Source: an uncultured Clostridia bacterium (GTDB lineage Bacteria > Bacillota > Clostridia > Oscillospirales > Acutalibacteraceae). Taken from it: a stretch of 64,000 nt of DNA. The notes below the pieces were generated by a model that had not been told where the DNA came from, did not search any database, and worked only from the letters and a program-made list of their open reading frames with translations. How positions within the stretch are numbered: position 1 is the first letter of the stretch; each line of letters opens with the position of its first letter. The position numbers were made by a program, and so were the translations under genes. Location of the stretch: the NCBI GenBank assembly GCA_947581635.1, contig CANPVE010000006.1, positions 1 through 64,000 of the forward strand, given 5' to 3'. Below, piece by piece: positions 16,494-24,417 of this stretch.

Positions 16494-17690
16494 TTATTTG
16501 CGTGATGTGCAGCCCTCGAGGAGCTTTCTTACTTCATCAATGCTGATATTCTTTTCTGCGGCAATGCGTGAAAGATCGTCATACTCGTATTTTGTTCGGG
16601 TCACGCCGTATCCATAGGATATCTTTCGGCGAATCTCTCCATAAGGCGTCTGTAACGTCTCTGTCTCACGCTCCAAAACATACCGACGGGTTAGATACTC
16701 GCGAATGCCGATAGTGGTTGTGTATTTGAACAGCAGACAAATTATCTTTTCCCTGTCCTGCTCTGTGCATATGACGCGGATCAATATGCCGGGGCGCGAT
16801 TTTTTCATGCCGATAGGCACAGTGTAGACCTCGCGGGCGCCGCCTTCAAACAGACGATCCATCGCGAAGCTGATGTCCTCCGCCGTCATGTCGTCGACAT
16901 TGCAGGAAAGCTCAAGCATGGTATCCGTCTCGTCCGCCGTTTCACCGAGTATGGCGCGCACGCAGTTAACCCTTTGAAAATCCTTTGCGCCCATTCCGTA
17001 ACTGACAGCCTGCGGCCTCATAACGGGCATGGCCCCGAAACGAGAGGCAAAGTGTTTCAGCAGAGCCGCACCTGTGGGTGTACAAAGCTCTCCCTCAATT
17101 TCACCTCCGTAAATTGGCACGTTCTCGAGAATATATGCTGTGGCGGGCGCAGGCACAGGCAGAATACCGTGTGCGCACTTCACATGACCGTAGCCCACAT
17201 GAACGGGAGACACGACCGTTTCGTCGGGTGAAAGTTCGTTCATCAGCATACACACGGCCGTAATGTCTGCGATTGCGTCCATTGTGCCGACCTCATGGAA
17301 ATGAATCTCTGTTACCGGCACTCCGTGAGCGCGGCTTTCGGCTTGCGCTATCAGATTGTAAACGTCAATAACGTCGCTCTTAACTTTTTCGGACAGATCT
17401 AAATGTGATATGATATGCTCAATATCATGCATTCCGCTGTGATGATGAGTATGCTCGTGGTGATGTTCATGAATTTCATTACCTTCCTCTATGCCGTTCA
17501 CCGTCACCGAAATATGCGTTCCTGTAATTCCGCACTTGACCGCGCGCTCTTTTTCTATCCGTACGCCCGGAATTGACAGGGCGTTAAACCTTCTGACAAA
17601 TTCATCGGGGTCAGGCAGAAGTTCCATTAGAGCGGCGGTGAGCATATCGCCTGCGGCGCCCATGCCGCAATCTAAATACAATATTTTCAT
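16494..17690 (-). CDS. larC: LarC, nickel insertion protein for the nickel-pincer cofactor
   Basis: LarC inserts nickel into the pyridinium dithiocarboxylate nucleotide in a CTP-dependent step. The 398-residue protein starts 'MKILYLDCGMGAAGDMLTAAL', the typical family start, followed by 'EIHFHEVGTMDAIADI' and 'CTPTGAALLKHFA'. A His-rich stretch near residues 75-90 (HEHHHEHTHHH) is probably a nickel-binding loop. It is one continuous frame, unlike the split LarC1/LarC2 of Lactobacillus plantarum, where a programmed frameshift joins the halves. The start overlaps the larB stop by 4 bases. Repeat copy D begins right after the stop codon. Confidence 0.95.
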   Translation of the reverse strand: MKILYLDCGMGAAGDMLTAALMELLPDPDEFVRRFNALSIPGVRIEKERAVKCGITGTHISVTVNGIEEGNEIHEHHHEHTHHHSGMHDIEHIISHLDLSEKVKSDVIDVYNLIAQAESRAHGVPVTEIHFHEVGTMDAIADITAVCMLMNELSPDETVVSPVHVGYGHVKCAHGILPVPAPATAYILENVPIYGGEIEGELCTPTGAALLKHFASRFGAMPVMRPQAVSYGMGAKDFQRVNCVRAILGETADETDTMLELSCNVDDMTAEDISFAMDRLFEGGAREVYTVPIGMKKSRPGILIRVICTEQDREKIICLLFKYTTTIGIREYLTRRYVLERETETLQTPYGEIRRKISYGYGVTRTKYEYDDLSRIAAEKNISIDEVRKLLEGCTSRK

Positions 17691-18442
17691 TTTTTCGTCT
17701 CCATATGGTTGATCATGCTCGCAAGATATCCTGCGCCAAAGCCGTTGTCTATATTTACTACGGAAACGCCGCTGGCGCAGGAATTAAGCATGGAAAGCAG
17801 GGCCGATAATCCGTTGAATGAGGCGCCGTATCCTACGCTGGTGGGGACTGCAATGACAGGGCAATCCGCAAGGCCGCCGATTACACTGGCGAGCGCGCCT
17901 TCCATGCCTGCGATTGCAATAATGACGCTGGCGCCCATGATGTCCTCCTTATGCGATAACAGTCTGTGCAGACCCGCGACGCCGACATCGTAAAGCCTCG
18001 TCACACGGTTTCCGAGAACCTCCGCCGTAATTGACGCTTCCTCCGCGACGGGGATATCGCTGGTTCCCCCCGTCGCCACCACTATGGTGCCGATTCCGTC
18101 AGGGACGGGTATCTGCCCCACAAGCCCTACTGAGGCGCTGTCGTAGTAAGTGACAGGGTGCTCGCGGTTGACCTTTTGGGCGGCTTCGGGGGAGAGGCGG
18201 GTGATCAGAACGCGCTCCTGACCGTTTTTTTCCATTGCGTCGATAATTCCGACGATCTGCTCCGGCGTCTTGCCCGCGCCGTAAATTACCTCGGGCGCCC
18301 CCTGCCTTATCCTGCGGTGAATATCCACCTTTGCAAATCCGATGTCTTCATATGGCTCGGTTTTTAATTTCAAAAGTGCTTCGTCCACCGAAAGCACGCC
18401 GCTTTGCACGGATTCCAAAATTTGTTTAGCTTCGCTTCTCAT
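17687..18442 (-). CDS. larB: LarB, nickel-pincer cofactor carboxylase/hydrolase
   Basis: LarB carboxylates nicotinic acid adenine dinucleotide and hydrolyses its phosphoanhydride, the first step of nickel-pincer cofactor synthesis. The 251-residue protein has the family's N-terminal region with 'AKVDIHRRIRQGAPEVIYGAGKTPEQ' and a C-terminal PurE-like domain with 'VVATGGTSDIPVAEEA', 'VIIAIAGMEGALASVIGGL' and 'CPVIAVPTSVGYGASFNGLSALLSML'. It overlaps larC by 4 bases, implying translational coupling. It begins the lar cluster on this strand. Confidence 0.94.
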   Translation of the reverse strand: MRSEAKQILESVQSGVLSVDEALLKLKTEPYEDIGFAKVDIHRRIRQGAPEVIYGAGKTPEQIVGIIDAMEKNGQERVLITRLSPEAAQKVNREHPVTYYDSASVGLVGQIPVPDGIGTIVVATGGTSDIPVAEEASITAEVLGNRVTRLYDVGVAGLHRLLSHKEDIMGASVIIAIAGMEGALASVIGGLADCPVIAVPTSVGYGASFNGLSALLSMLNSCASGVSVVNIDNGFGAGYLASMINHMETKK

Positions 18443-18637
18443 TTGTTTCCCCCCGAAGTGACAATGATATTCTCAGAGCGCCGCCAGTATTACCTGCGCG
18501 TGCGCGAAATAATGAATTTTGGTACTGAACTTCAATTAAAGAATACGGAAAATACGGCACTAAAGCCTGTGTGTATTAATTTTAGACGAAGATTTTTTAG
18601 TCGTATTTTTATTGGAGTTTTTATAGACAGGATTCCA

Positions 18638-18675
18638 CAAAAACGGTTCCGCCGATTACGGCAGAACCGCTTTGT
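18638..18675 (-). terminator. Intrinsic terminator after the small membrane-protein pair
   Basis: On the minus strand AGCGGTTCTGCC and GGCGGAACCG pair around GTAATC, followed by TTTTT. It lies directly after the stop of the gene at 18684. Confidence 0.88.
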
Positions 18676-18683
18676 TTTCCGAG

Positions 18684-19001
18684 TTAATTTTTCTTCTTTA
18701 ATAGAACCTCTTTTAAAACGCCTCTGGGATCTTTTACCAGAACAATGATAAGCCAGATAACCAGACCAAGCGCAACTGCCGACAATCCGAGATAGAAGTC
18801 GTTGAGCATATCTGATGGCGTGGGATTAAAGTACTCGGCGCCAATATCTGCGTATTCAAATATTGCGTCAACAAGCCACATCAGAGATGCACCCCAATAT
18901 ATCCAGCAGAGTATGCCAATGTTCATCTCGCTCTTTGGGACATTTTTGTACCAGATAACTGTGCAGATTACAGCCGCGAATACCGTGATAAGCAGCGTCA
19001 T
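18684..19001 (-). CDS. Small membrane protein, second of a coupled pair
   Basis: This 105-residue protein has three likely membrane segments (about residues 3-18, 28-46 and 70-90) with a loop 'IFEYADIGAEYFNPTPSDMLNDF' and a basic C-terminus. I do not recognise the family. Its start overlaps the stop of the upstream 138-residue gene by 4 bases, so the two should be made together and may form one complex. The unit has a consensus promoter and a structured leader with its own terminator, which suggests that its expression is conditional. Confidence 0.75.
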   Translation of the reverse strand: MTLLITVFAAVICTVIWYKNVPKSEMNIGILCWIYWGASLMWLVDAIFEYADIGAEYFNPTPSDMLNDFYLGLSAVALGLVIWLIIVLVKDPRGVLKEVLLKKKN

Positions 19002-19414
19002 TGCTCTGCTACCTGGCTCTTGACGGGCTGTGCTTTCACCGCTCTGTTTTCAATTGCGGATGAAACGGCAACCATTCCCAGCCACACGCACGTCACAAGA
19101 GCCGACATTGCCACGCCTGTGGTTGCCATCTCATGCAGCATCTGAGCAGGCTCACCCGACGCTGTAAGGAACGGAAACCACGGCGTCACTTCGCCGTGCC
19201 ATATATGCTCGAAAGCAAGCAGTGCGGAGCCGCCCCAGAGCAGGTTATTGAGCCATTTGATCTTTCTGGAAAAGGGAATTTTCTCTGCGGTTTCAACGCC
19301 TGCTCCATCAAACTGTACTTCAACCGTTTTGGGCGCGACCTCTTTGGCTTTAATTGCTTTTGCCGCGATGGTTGTGATGACTGCCTCGGCAGCCGGAACA
19401 ATAAAACATGACAT
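18998..19414 (-). CDS. Small membrane protein, first of a coupled pair
   Basis: This 138-residue protein has two to three hydrophobic segments: an N-terminal 'MSCFIVPAAEAVITTIAAKA', one near residues 55-70, and one at about 100-120. Between the last two lies a His/Trp-rich stretch 'FEHIWHGEVTPWFPFLT' that could contact a metal or another ligand. The family is unknown to me. It has a strong SD (GGGAGG). Expression is probably controlled by the leader at 19450-19648. A transport or sensing role is a guess from topology only. Confidence 0.75.
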   Translation of the reverse strand: MSCFIVPAAEAVITTIAAKAIKAKEVAPKTVEVQFDGAGVETAEKIPFSRKIKWLNNLLWGGSALLAFEHIWHGEVTPWFPFLTASGEPAQMLHEMATTGVAMSALVTCVWLGMVAVSSAIENRAVKAQPVKSQVAEQ

Positions 19415-19449
19415 TGTTTTTTCCTCCCGAAATATAGAATTTTATTTAA

Positions 19450-19648
19450 ATAAAAAAGGCACACGCCGTCCCTTCTTGGGGAAAACGCATACCTTCATAG
19501 CACGCATACAAATGCCCGAAACAATTAAAAGCCCAAAAGCCGACCCATAAAATTGCGCACGGTTTTTCCGAGAAATTGCGGCGACAATTTTACTAAAGAC
19601 CGACAACGAACACTTCTGTGTTTTCGGATTGGCTTCATGCCAATTCCG
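19450..19648 (-). ncRNA. Structured leader with terminator (riboswitch-like)
   Basis: Between a consensus promoter and the membrane-protein pair lies a leader of about 200 bases. It opens with a hairpin (TTTCGGAATTGGC pairing with GCCAATCCGAAA) and ends with a strong intrinsic terminator (GGTATGCG pairing with CGTGTGCC, an inner CCC/GGG part, then TTTTTT at about 19447-19452), about 30-35 bases before the start codon. A terminator placed before the first gene and after a long leader is the layout of a riboswitch or other attenuator. It matches no class I can name, and no leader ORF with repeated codons is evident. Confidence 0.6.
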
Positions 19649-19653
19649 AAATT

Positions 19654-19682
19654 ATTATACTCCGTCCTTGATTGCCTGTCAA
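19654..19682 (-). promoter_or_regulatory. Consensus promoter of the membrane-protein pair
   Basis: TTGACA and TATAAT with a 17-base spacer on the minus strand, a perfect sigma-A consensus. With such a strong promoter, control is probably exerted by the downstream terminator rather than at initiation. Confidence 0.92.
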
Positions 19683-19738
19683 GATGGTTGGCCGTAGATT
19701 CAGAAAATTAATTTTTTAATAACGGCATCAGCCAATGT

Positions 19739-19903
19739 AAAAGCTTGGCGCGTTTTGCCCGCTCAGCCTGCGGCTTTGCTTGTGAGGCGTTGTCTCACAC
19801 CCCGCCATGGGTGCTGCCTCTGGAACCTGCAAGAAGGAATTATCCCCCCTTGACTCCCGTGTAGCTTCACCCGCTTGACTTGAGTTTTTCAAAATTGATT
19901 TCC
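19739..19903 (-). repeat. Intergenic repeat copy E
   Basis: This copy contains GCCCGCTCAGCCTGCGGCTT, a GTGAGGCGTTGTCTCAC hairpin, GCCATGGGTGCTGCC, TTATCCCCCC and CGCTTGACTT. It also has a gene-proximal flank AAAATTGATTTCCATG that is shared with copy F. It ends within a few bases of the DUF3842 stop codon. Confidence 0.85.
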
Positions 19904-19906
19904 ATG

Positions 19907-20317
19907 TCAGTTGATTTGTAACCTTCTTATTTCATCTGCGGCATTTTGAATGAGTGTATTCATGTTAAAATCGTGGATACCGACGATCACATTATCGCAG
20001 TGGTTGAATGGAATGAGTATGCGTTTAGCGCTGCTTTGAGCTACTGCAAGCGCCATTCGCGGCGTTACCTCTCCCATCATTGAATCCGCTATTACAATTC
20101 CTATCGGGCCTACGATGATATCCGCCCTGCGACACCCTACTATAACGGAATTTTCACCCGTTGCAGCTTCGTCGGCCCCGGACTTCAGCATTGCTGCGGT
20201 TGCCGCCCCGTTTGTTCCCACCGCAATCAAGTGCGCGTCGGGTATATCCCGCTTTATCGCGGCGACAAGCTGTCTGCCTATGCCTCCGCCCTGCGCGTCA
20301 ATCACTAATATAGTCAT
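19907..20317 (-). CDS. DUF3842 family protein
   Basis: This 136-residue protein is a small Rossmann-like domain starting 'MTILVIDAQGGGIGRQLVAAIK' with a glycine-rich nucleotide-type turn, then 'GTNGAATAAMLKSGADEAATGENSV', 'ADIIVGPIGIVIADSMMGEVTP' and 'RILIPFNHCDNVIVGI'. That pattern is the DUF3842 family, found in Clostridia and of unknown role. The glycine pattern suggests a bound nucleotide or cofactor. It stands alone between repeat E and a divergent gene. Confidence 0.82.
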   Translation of the reverse strand: MTILVIDAQGGGIGRQLVAAIKRDIPDAHLIAVGTNGAATAAMLKSGADEAATGENSVIVGCRRADIIVGPIGIVIADSMMGEVTPRMALAVAQSSAKRILIPFNHCDNVIVGIHDFNMNTLIQNAADEIRRLQIN

Positions 20318-20522
20318 CGTGAAAGCTCCTCCTCACCGCACACGGTTTAATCCGCTGTCTACATGATTATATCACACGTTTGTAAAATTTTCTACAGTTT
20401 CGGATGCGTAAAAACAATATTAGAGCGTCAGTCAACATGACGCATAGACATATATCGTTGAGCGCCGCCGTAAAATGAATAGAACACACCGCTTCGGAAA
20501 TACTAAATCCGAGGTGATAAAA

Positions 20523-20822
20523 ATGGCCAAAAAAGGCATGAAACGCCCGGATGAAACGCATACCAAACCGCGAAACGACGAGGCTCCGGTTCCGGAGATT
20601 CAGGGAAAAGCAAAGCACAGCGCGGAGCGCACCGACCACGCAATGTCGGATACGCGGTCCCCGGGTGAAAAGATGTTTGATTCAAAACCGGTTGATCCGC
20701 GTTACGCTGACTTCCAAGGCGATAAACCCATATCGGACGCCTATCCCGCCATTGACAACGATTTGGCGAGAGATAATCTTCAAAATGACATTTCCGACGC
20801 AGATTTACAAGATCTGTACTGA
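20523..20822 (+). CDS. Small charged, probably disordered protein
   Basis: From the ATG with GAGGTG six bases upstream this frame gives 99 residues, rich in Lys, Asp, Glu and Pro, with no hydrophobic core: 'MAKKGMKRPDETHTKPRND' at the start and repeated acidic 'DNDLARDNLQNDISDADLQDLY' at the end. It looks intrinsically disordered. I recognise no family. The longer frame upstream of this ATG would ignore a good ribosome site. It is divergent from DUF3842 and convergent with the SdpI-like gene. Confidence 0.65.
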   Translation: MAKKGMKRPDETHTKPRNDEAPVPEIQGKAKHSAERTDHAMSDTRSPGEKMFDSKPVDPRYADFQGDKPISDAYPAIDNDLARDNLQNDISDADLQDLY

Positions 20823-20864
20823 TTTTAAATTATAGCAGGCTAATTAGGTAATCGGACAAAAGAA

Positions 20865-20903
20865 AATGGCGGGGAGCGCATAGCCGTGCTCGCCGCCGTT
20901 TCA
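20865..20903. other. Hairpin in convergent spacer, possibly a terminator
   Basis: GGCGGGGAGC and GCTCGCCGCC can pair around GCATAGCCGT, followed by a T-rich stretch with interruptions. It may end the small plus-strand gene. Its loop motif GGAGCGCATAGCCG resembles that of the hairpin at about 4512-4561. Confidence 0.45.
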
Positions 20904-20992
20904 CTTTGTTCGTCTTTTTCGTCTCCACAAGGCATATGGATTTTTCTTGAATGACGTCGTATCTCGAGTCCGGCCGCCGTTAAAAAATGAAT

Positions 20993-21667
20993 TTACGCGT
21001 CGCTGTCAGATGATTTGCGTTTCCTGCTGATGACAAATGAATACACAACCGGTATGATCATCGGAGCGAACAGCGCCGCAAAAAATACGATATGTGCTTT
21101 GAGAAACGCTGCGGCTATAACTATTATCCCGCCCGGAACCATCAGCCACCCGCCAAGGCGATGGGTTTTGCTCCATACAACCTCATCGGTGACAGTCCAC
21201 GGCAGTCTTATGCCAAAGGTGGGATTCGGGCGGGTTTTTGGCAGGTAGTTGCCCAAGAGTATATATATAATTCCTATAATCAGACTGCAAACAATATCTA
21301 TATCTGTTGTCATATCCAAGGCAAACATCACGGTGACACATTGCAGTACTATGGTTATCGTTGGAATTATCGCGCGCACTATCCACTTTACAGAACGGGG
21401 GAGTTTTTTCGATGAAGTTGTCCCCATTGAATTATCGGCAATGCAGCAAATAAGATGTAACACCGTCATAAGCATCGGGATGGCAAAGATAGCGATGTTT
21501 TTTGACGCGTAGTTGTCCGGTTGGTTGTTTATGTCAAAGTGTATGGGGATCAGCTCGGGAAGGCGGTTGTAGCATACCAGCCCGGGAATCACTCCCACCA
21601 GGCACAAAAGCGCCGTGATAACGTCAGCTTTAGTAAGTATTTTCCTTGAAGTTCTGTTTGGGTTCAT
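20993..21667 (-). CDS. SdpI/DUF1648-type membrane protein
   Basis: This 224-residue protein has six likely membrane segments and the DUF1648 signature near the start: 'IPGLVCYNRLPELIPIHFDINNQPDNYASK'. The C-terminal half has the SdpI-like 'LGNYLPKTRPNPTFGIRLPWT' and 'WSKTHRLGGWLMVPGG'. In Bacillus subtilis SdpI gives immunity to the SdpC toxin and relays a signal to the repressor SdpR; no sdpC-like gene is seen here. The start (MNPNRTS, GGAG upstream) lies inside the 3' end of the repressor gene, a 38-base overlap implying coupling. Role as immunity protein or signal relay is inferred. Confidence 0.85.
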   Translation of the reverse strand: MNPNRTSRKILTKADVITALLCLVGVIPGLVCYNRLPELIPIHFDINNQPDNYASKNIAIFAIPMLMTVLHLICCIADNSMGTTSSKKLPRSVKWIVRAIIPTITIVLQCVTVMFALDMTTDIDIVCSLIIGIIYILLGNYLPKTRPNPTFGIRLPWTVTDEVVWSKTHRLGGWLMVPGGIIVIAAAFLKAHIVFFAALFAPMIIPVVYSFVISRKRKSSDSDA

Positions 21668-21980
21668 TTGAGTTCTCCTCTCTTTTTGATGTGTTAGTTT
21701 CTGAATTGTCGCCGTGTGCTGCGTCTGTGAATTGATTGAACCACAGCACCATTTCCTCAAATACGGAAATATTCAGCGAGTAATAGATGAAATTTTTCTC
21801 TTTTGTCTCATAAATAAGTCCTGCCTTTTTCAATTGGCTCAAGTGGTATGAAACGGTGGCGCCAGTCATGTCGAATCGAGCGGAGATGTCGCCCGCCGCC
21901 ATTCGCCCACCGCGCAGCATGAGCAGTATTTCGCGGCGTACCGGGTCGGCCAATGCCTTGAATGTCTCAGGAAATCCCAT
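21630..21980 (-). CDS. ArsR-family (SdpR-type) winged-helix repressor
   Basis: From the ATG with AGGAGA upstream the protein is 116 residues: an ArsR-type winged helix with 'ALADPVRREILLMLRGGRMAAGDISARFDMTGATVSYHLSQLKKAGLI' and a beta-wing 'YETKEKNFIYYSLN'. It lacks the Cys metal sites of ArsR/SmtB sensors, which fits the SdpR autorepressor group. It overlaps the SdpI-like gene. Two perfect 20-base palindromes flank its promoter and are the probable operators, so it should repress its own operon. The basic, Asn-rich tail after residue 95 is not conserved in the fold. Confidence 0.88.
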   Translation of the reverse strand: MGFPETFKALADPVRREILLMLRGGRMAAGDISARFDMTGATVSYHLSQLKKAGLIYETKEKNFIYYSLNISVFEEMVLWFNQFTDAAHGDNSETNTSKREENSNEPKQNFKENTY

Positions 21981-22022
21981 GGGTAAGTCTCCTTTGATTT
22001 TTATATTTTTCCTCTTCATGGT

Positions 22023-22113
22023 ATTTAGAATTAATTCTAAATAGATTCTAACACAAAAAGAGCGCCCTGTCAAGGGCATTTAGAAATATTTCTAAATGCC
22101 CTTGACAAGGCGC
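22023..22113. promoter_or_regulatory. Promoter-operator of the SdpR/SdpI-type operon
   Basis: On the minus strand TTGACA (22073-22068) and TAGAAT (22050-22045) are 17 bases apart. Perfect palindromes ATTTAGAATTAATTCTAAAT (22023-22042, just downstream of -10) and ATTTAGAAATATTTCTAAAT (22078-22097, just upstream of -35) are likely ArsR-type operators. The second palindrome is the centre of a 52-base inverted repeat at 22062-22113 with one mismatch, which places a TTGACA on each strand. The plus-strand TTGACA (22102-22107) has only a weak -10 (TAGGAA, 16-base spacer), but could serve the LCP gene. Confidence 0.82.
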
Positions 22114-22291
22114 CGTTTTGGGTTAGGAAATTATGAATGTTTTGTGTGGGATATGATAATTCTTACGATGATTAATTGACAACGGCGTTTTGATGGGTGT
22201 AAAATTAGCTGAGTGTATTTGCGTTGCACATGAACTTTTTATTTTTCATTTTCCCATTAACTGTATTTGCCTGAACGGTGGTGCATTTGAA

Positions 22292-23809
22292 TTGAGTAAA
22301 GAAAGTAATAACAGCATCGAAGCAAGCGCGGATAAAAATAATATAGGCGAAAATATTGAGAATAACGCGGGTAGATCGTCGGGAGTTGACGGGCATATAT
22401 CAAATGATGCCCCGTGCGGCGGTTCAAGCGACCTTCATATAGTTAATGCGTCGGGTATATCAGCTGCGTCAATCGGGACCAAGCTGGAGACTTTGCCGGA
22501 GGTGGAGTTGCTCACAGCCGAACTGATGGCTGAGAGAAGGGGTCTGTCCGTTCCCCCCGAGCAACTGAAAAAAGTGAAAAAAGATTGCAAACACCGGAGC
22601 GAAAAAGATTCACTGGATAATCGTGACGAAACGCAAGAGATTGAGCCTGAAAGTCCAGAGATGGAAATAACTGCAGAGCATGAGCACGGGAAAATCGACA
22701 AATCTCAATCCGCGTGCGGCGATCGAACCGAAGATAATACCAAGAACACACGCAAGTGGAAGATAATTCGCGCCGCGCTTTTAACAGCGGCGGTTGTGGT
22801 GTTGGGATTTATCGCGTTTGAGGCAGTGAGCTTGGCAAATATATTCAATTCGGTACATTATGTGAAAAACAGCGGCACTTTTGATCACACCGACGTTGTT
22901 GTGAGCCAATCGGCAATAGCCGAGTATGTGTCACATTCGGACGAAACCAAGAATATACTGCTGGTTGGATATGATGTGGACGAATACGGGGTGTCACGCT
23001 CGGACAGCATGATAATACTTACACTGGATCACGAGAATCAAAAAATCAAGATGACTTCGCTCATGCGGGATATGTATGTGAGTATTCCGAATCACGGCAG
23101 GCATAAGCTGAATGCCGCGTTTGTGTACGGAGGTCCGGAATTGCTGCTCCAAACCATATATTCAAATTTCGGGCTTCGCATAGACAATTACGTCTGCGTG
23201 GATTACGCCGCGTTTGTGGACGTGGTGGATTATATAGGCGGGGTACAAATGGACATAGAAGAAATCGAACTCGAGCAGTTCAACAAATATGTGAGGGGCG
23301 GCAGTAAAAATAAAATAGATGAAGCCGGCTCTTATGTTTTTAACGGTCAGCAGGCGCTTTCTTATTGCAGGATCCGAAAGGTTGGTTCCGACACGGCGCG
23401 CACCGCACGTCAGCGGGAGGTATTGAGCAAAATAATGAAGAGGTGCAGCGGAATGTCGCTGCTTAAGCTGGAAAAGCTGCTCAAGATAACCGCGCCTGCC
23501 GTCACGACCAATCTCACTCAGTCTGATATATTTAGATTTACCGCCGAAGGACTGAGTTCCATGGATTACGATATGCAGGGAATGAGGATTCCCGTTGACG
23601 GCGCCTGGCAGGATCTTAATTTAGACGGTATATGGTATGTGGACATAGATCTCAATGCCAACGCCCGCTATCTGCATGACTTCATTTACGGAGACAGCGA
23701 AACCTCCGATAGGCTGGCGGCGAACCTTATGGAGACTGACGCCGCCAACGAAGAGCGCGAAAAGGCGGATTTTGAGAAAAAGAAGGCGGACAAAACGCGT
23801 CGAGATTAA
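22292..23809 (+). CDS. LytR-CpsA-Psr (LCP) family cell-wall ligase
   Basis: LCP proteins attach teichoic acids or capsular glycans to peptidoglycan from lipid-linked precursors. The protein has a cytoplasmic, charged and probably disordered N-terminus of about 160 residues, a membrane segment near residues 160-187, and an extracellular LCP domain with 'NILLVGYDVDEYGVSRSDSMIILTL', the Arg-containing 'MTSLMRDMYVSIPNHGRHKLNAAFVYGG', and 'LSYCRIRKVGSDTARTARQREVLSKI'. I chose a TTG start after GGTGG because the longer frame from 22190 begins with an implausible Cys-rich segment. The long cytoplasmic tail is unusual in length. It could attach the exopolysaccharide made at 44-60 kb, but that link is only a guess. 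Confidence 0.88.
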   Translation: MSKESNNSIEASADKNNIGENIENNAGRSSGVDGHISNDAPCGGSSDLHIVNASGISAASIGTKLETLPEVELLTAELMAERRGLSVPPEQLKKVKKDCKHRSEKDSLDNRDETQEIEPESPEMEITAEHEHGKIDKSQSACGDRTEDNTKNTRKWKIIRAALLTAAVVVLGFIAFEAVSLANIFNSVHYVKNSGTFDHTDVVVSQSAIAEYVSHSDETKNILLVGYDVDEYGVSRSDSMIILTLDHENQKIKMTSLMRDMYVSIPNHGRHKLNAAFVYGGPELLLQTIYSNFGLRIDNYVCVDYAAFVDVVDYIGGVQMDIEEIELEQFNKYVRGGSKNKIDEAGSYVFNGQQALSYCRIRKVGSDTARTARQREVLSKIMKRCSGMSLLKLEKLLKITAPAVTTNLTQSDIFRFTAEGLSSMDYDMQGMRIPVDGAWQDLNLDGIWYVDIDLNANARYLHDFIYGDSETSDRLAANLMETDAANEEREKADFEKKKADKTRRD

Positions 23810-23953
23810 AGAAAAGCTCGGGCGAACACAGAATAAGTAATCTTTTCCAACTGGACTTTCCCCAATTTTTAAACAACGGTTGAATTTTTTATGTTTATGT
23901 GGTAAATTATAAATGTGTACTATTTTCCTATACAGAAAAAGAGGGACGCCGTT

Positions 23954-24244
23954 ATGAAAAGAGTTAAGTATGTAAATGCGCACAAGGTAAAGATGCAGCC
24001 CGTGGAAGCACACGTTAAAAAAGTGGAGACGGTGGAGGCACACCCCAAAAGGACCACCAGTATCCGTACCGAGTTGAGCGACGGCTGTTATATGGTCACA
24101 TATTACTATAGGCGCGGACCATATGGCGAGCTTTTGGCAGAGGACGTGGATTGCGCCACCCACTTTGAGCGCGCGGTATACGATCCGATGAATCATCTGC
24201 TGGGCAGTACAACAGGTGAACTGACGGACAAAATCAGATGGTGA
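23954..24244 (+). CDS. Small protein of unknown function
   Basis: From the ATG preceded by GAGGGA the frame gives 96 residues. The N-terminal third is basic and His/Val-rich with an imperfect repeat ('MQPVEAHVKKVETVEAH'); the rest, 'GCYMVTYYYRRGPYGELLAEDVDCATHFERAVYD', looks like a small beta-rich domain. I recognise no family. It follows the LCP gene by about 145 bases on the same strand. Confidence 0.6.
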   Translation: MKRVKYVNAHKVKMQPVEAHVKKVETVEAHPKRTTSIRTELSDGCYMVTYYYRRGPYGELLAEDVDCATHFERAVYDPMNHLLGSTTGELTDKIRW

Positions 24245-24351
24245 CGTCATGGGGATTGGCCAAAGGTGCTCGATGAGCTTTGCCCAAAACCCCGGTAGTG
24301 GCTCTGCTCCCACGCTTCGCCTTGTTGATGTGCATTGAAACAAAAGGCAGA

Positions 24352-24397
24352 AAATCCGTCGCGCGTATCCCATATTAGGGACACGCGCGACGGATTT
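24352..24397. terminator. Bidirectional intrinsic terminator
   Basis: AAATCCGTCGCGCGT and ACGCGCGACGGATTT pair perfectly around a short loop, a very stable stem in the convergent spacer. Short T or A tracts flank it, so it can serve both the small plus-strand gene and the GNAT gene. Confidence 0.85.
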
Positions 24398-24417
24398 GCC
24401 ATATTTGAATTGGTAAA

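Noticed and set aside
20993..22080. Complete Sdp toxin-immunity system
   Set aside because: Only the repressor and SdpI-like protein are present; no sdpA, sdpB or sdpC-like toxin gene lies within reach, so only an SdpR/SdpI-type pair is claimed.
24245..24345. Seventh copy of the dispersed repeat
   Set aside because: Only short GC-rich words such as GCTCTGCTCCCACGCTTCGC resemble the repeat, and the order of its blocks is absent.
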